Assembly: GCA_958296025.1 (NCBI GenBank) | Contig: OY282430.1 | Coordinates: 3,648,477-3,712,476 of the forward strand | Source of the DNA: an uncultured Pseudomonadales bacterium | Lineage (GTDB): Bacteria; Pseudomonadota; Gammaproteobacteria; Pseudomonadales; Azotimanducaceae | Direction of reading: 5' to 3' | Length of the DNA: 64,000 bases | Shown here: piece after piece, positions 63,945 through 64,000 of the stretch | Position numbering within the stretch: the first letter of the stretch is position 1 | Layout of the letters: each line of letters starts with the position of its first letter | Position numbers and translations under genes: made by a program | The notes under the pieces: model-generated | Databases searched by the model: none | What the model was told of the DNA's origin: nothing | The model's input: the letters and a program-made list of their open reading frames with translations, nothing else

Positions 63945-64000
63945 AAGGTGACAACAAGCCGGTCGAGCAGGTCACCACGCCCGGCAAGTTCGGGCGGTTG
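63945..64000 (+). repeat. Coding-like repeat at window edge, related to 59874-59929
   Basis: 48 of 56 bases agree with 59874-59929. Most differences fall so that the reading GD(G/N)KPVEQ-x-x-x-PGK-x-G is kept. The sequence runs out of the window. Confidence 0.55.

Overview
The window is one G+C-rich chromosome segment that looks gammaproteobacterial. The supporting genes are a Pseudomonas-type ferrochelatase with a Cys cluster, a gamma-type GshA, YrfG, DsbB, AcpH and a LigE-type exported DNA ligase. This is inference from protein families, not a taxonomic result. No rRNA, tRNA or CRISPR array was recognised. Several blocks (about 27.2-27.6, 29.4-30.3, 41.7-44.8, 57.3-57.4, 59.97-60.06 and 61.0-61.2 kb) are visibly richer in A+T and coincide with defence or mobile genes.

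Layout. 0-3.1 kb: the 3' end of a DISARM-like pair (drmA cut by the window edge, then drmB), with no drmC after it. 3.2-7.4 kb: hemH, hisH, hisF and a quinone oxidoreductase, with a tandem duplication ahead of hisH. 7.5-20 kb: accessory genes (AlbA_2/RecG-like ATP-binding protein, two DUF4143 ATPases, exported ATP-dependent ligase, sugar 3-dehydratase-like PLP enzyme, DprA-like protein, AAA-ATPase/PD-(D/E)XK protein, GPH transporter). 19.3-26.8 kb: housekeeping (cysQ, yrfG, pckA, gshA, acpH, quinone oxidoreductase, dsbB). 27-31.4 kb: an ATPase + TOPRIM pair, a CHAT/caspase-like His/Cys protein and a broken tandem duplication of an outer-membrane barrel gene. 31.5-35.1 kb: metallo-hydrolase, flavin monooxygenase and an orphan ParA.

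35.2-52.4 kb is the main defence locus, a BREX type 3 system on the minus strand: brxF-brxC-(repeat/winged-helix ORF)-pglXI, then a roughly 7 kb interruption, then pglZ-brxA. The helicase brxHII, expected between pglXI and pglZ, is absent. In its place are a C5-cytosine methyltransferase joined to the pglXI operon, a convergent ParB-like gene plus PD-(D/E)XK-like gene, a VapBC-type toxin-antitoxin pair and two copies of an Rpn-type nuclease gene, the second truncated. The ORF between brxC and pglXI carries about eight degenerate copies of a 15-bp palindrome in one reading frame.

52.4-54.8 kb: hemB, a 2-keto-4-pentenoate hydratase-like gene and a small hypothetical. 54.8-58.8 kb: a roughly 4 kb cassette between imperfect copies of the hydratase 3' end, holding VapBC, a secreted leucine-rich-repeat protein and a phage-like micro-operon of translationally coupled small ORFs preceded by three hairpins. 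58.9-64 kb: a formylglycine-generating-enzyme-like secreted protein, an inverted-repeat-bounded AT-rich unit with a possible B3-fold ORF, a second C5 methyltransferase and a Fic protein.

The best candidates for an undescribed system are the ParB-like + nuclease-like + Dcm trio nested in a helicase-less BREX-3, and the palindrome-array ORF between brxC and pglXI.
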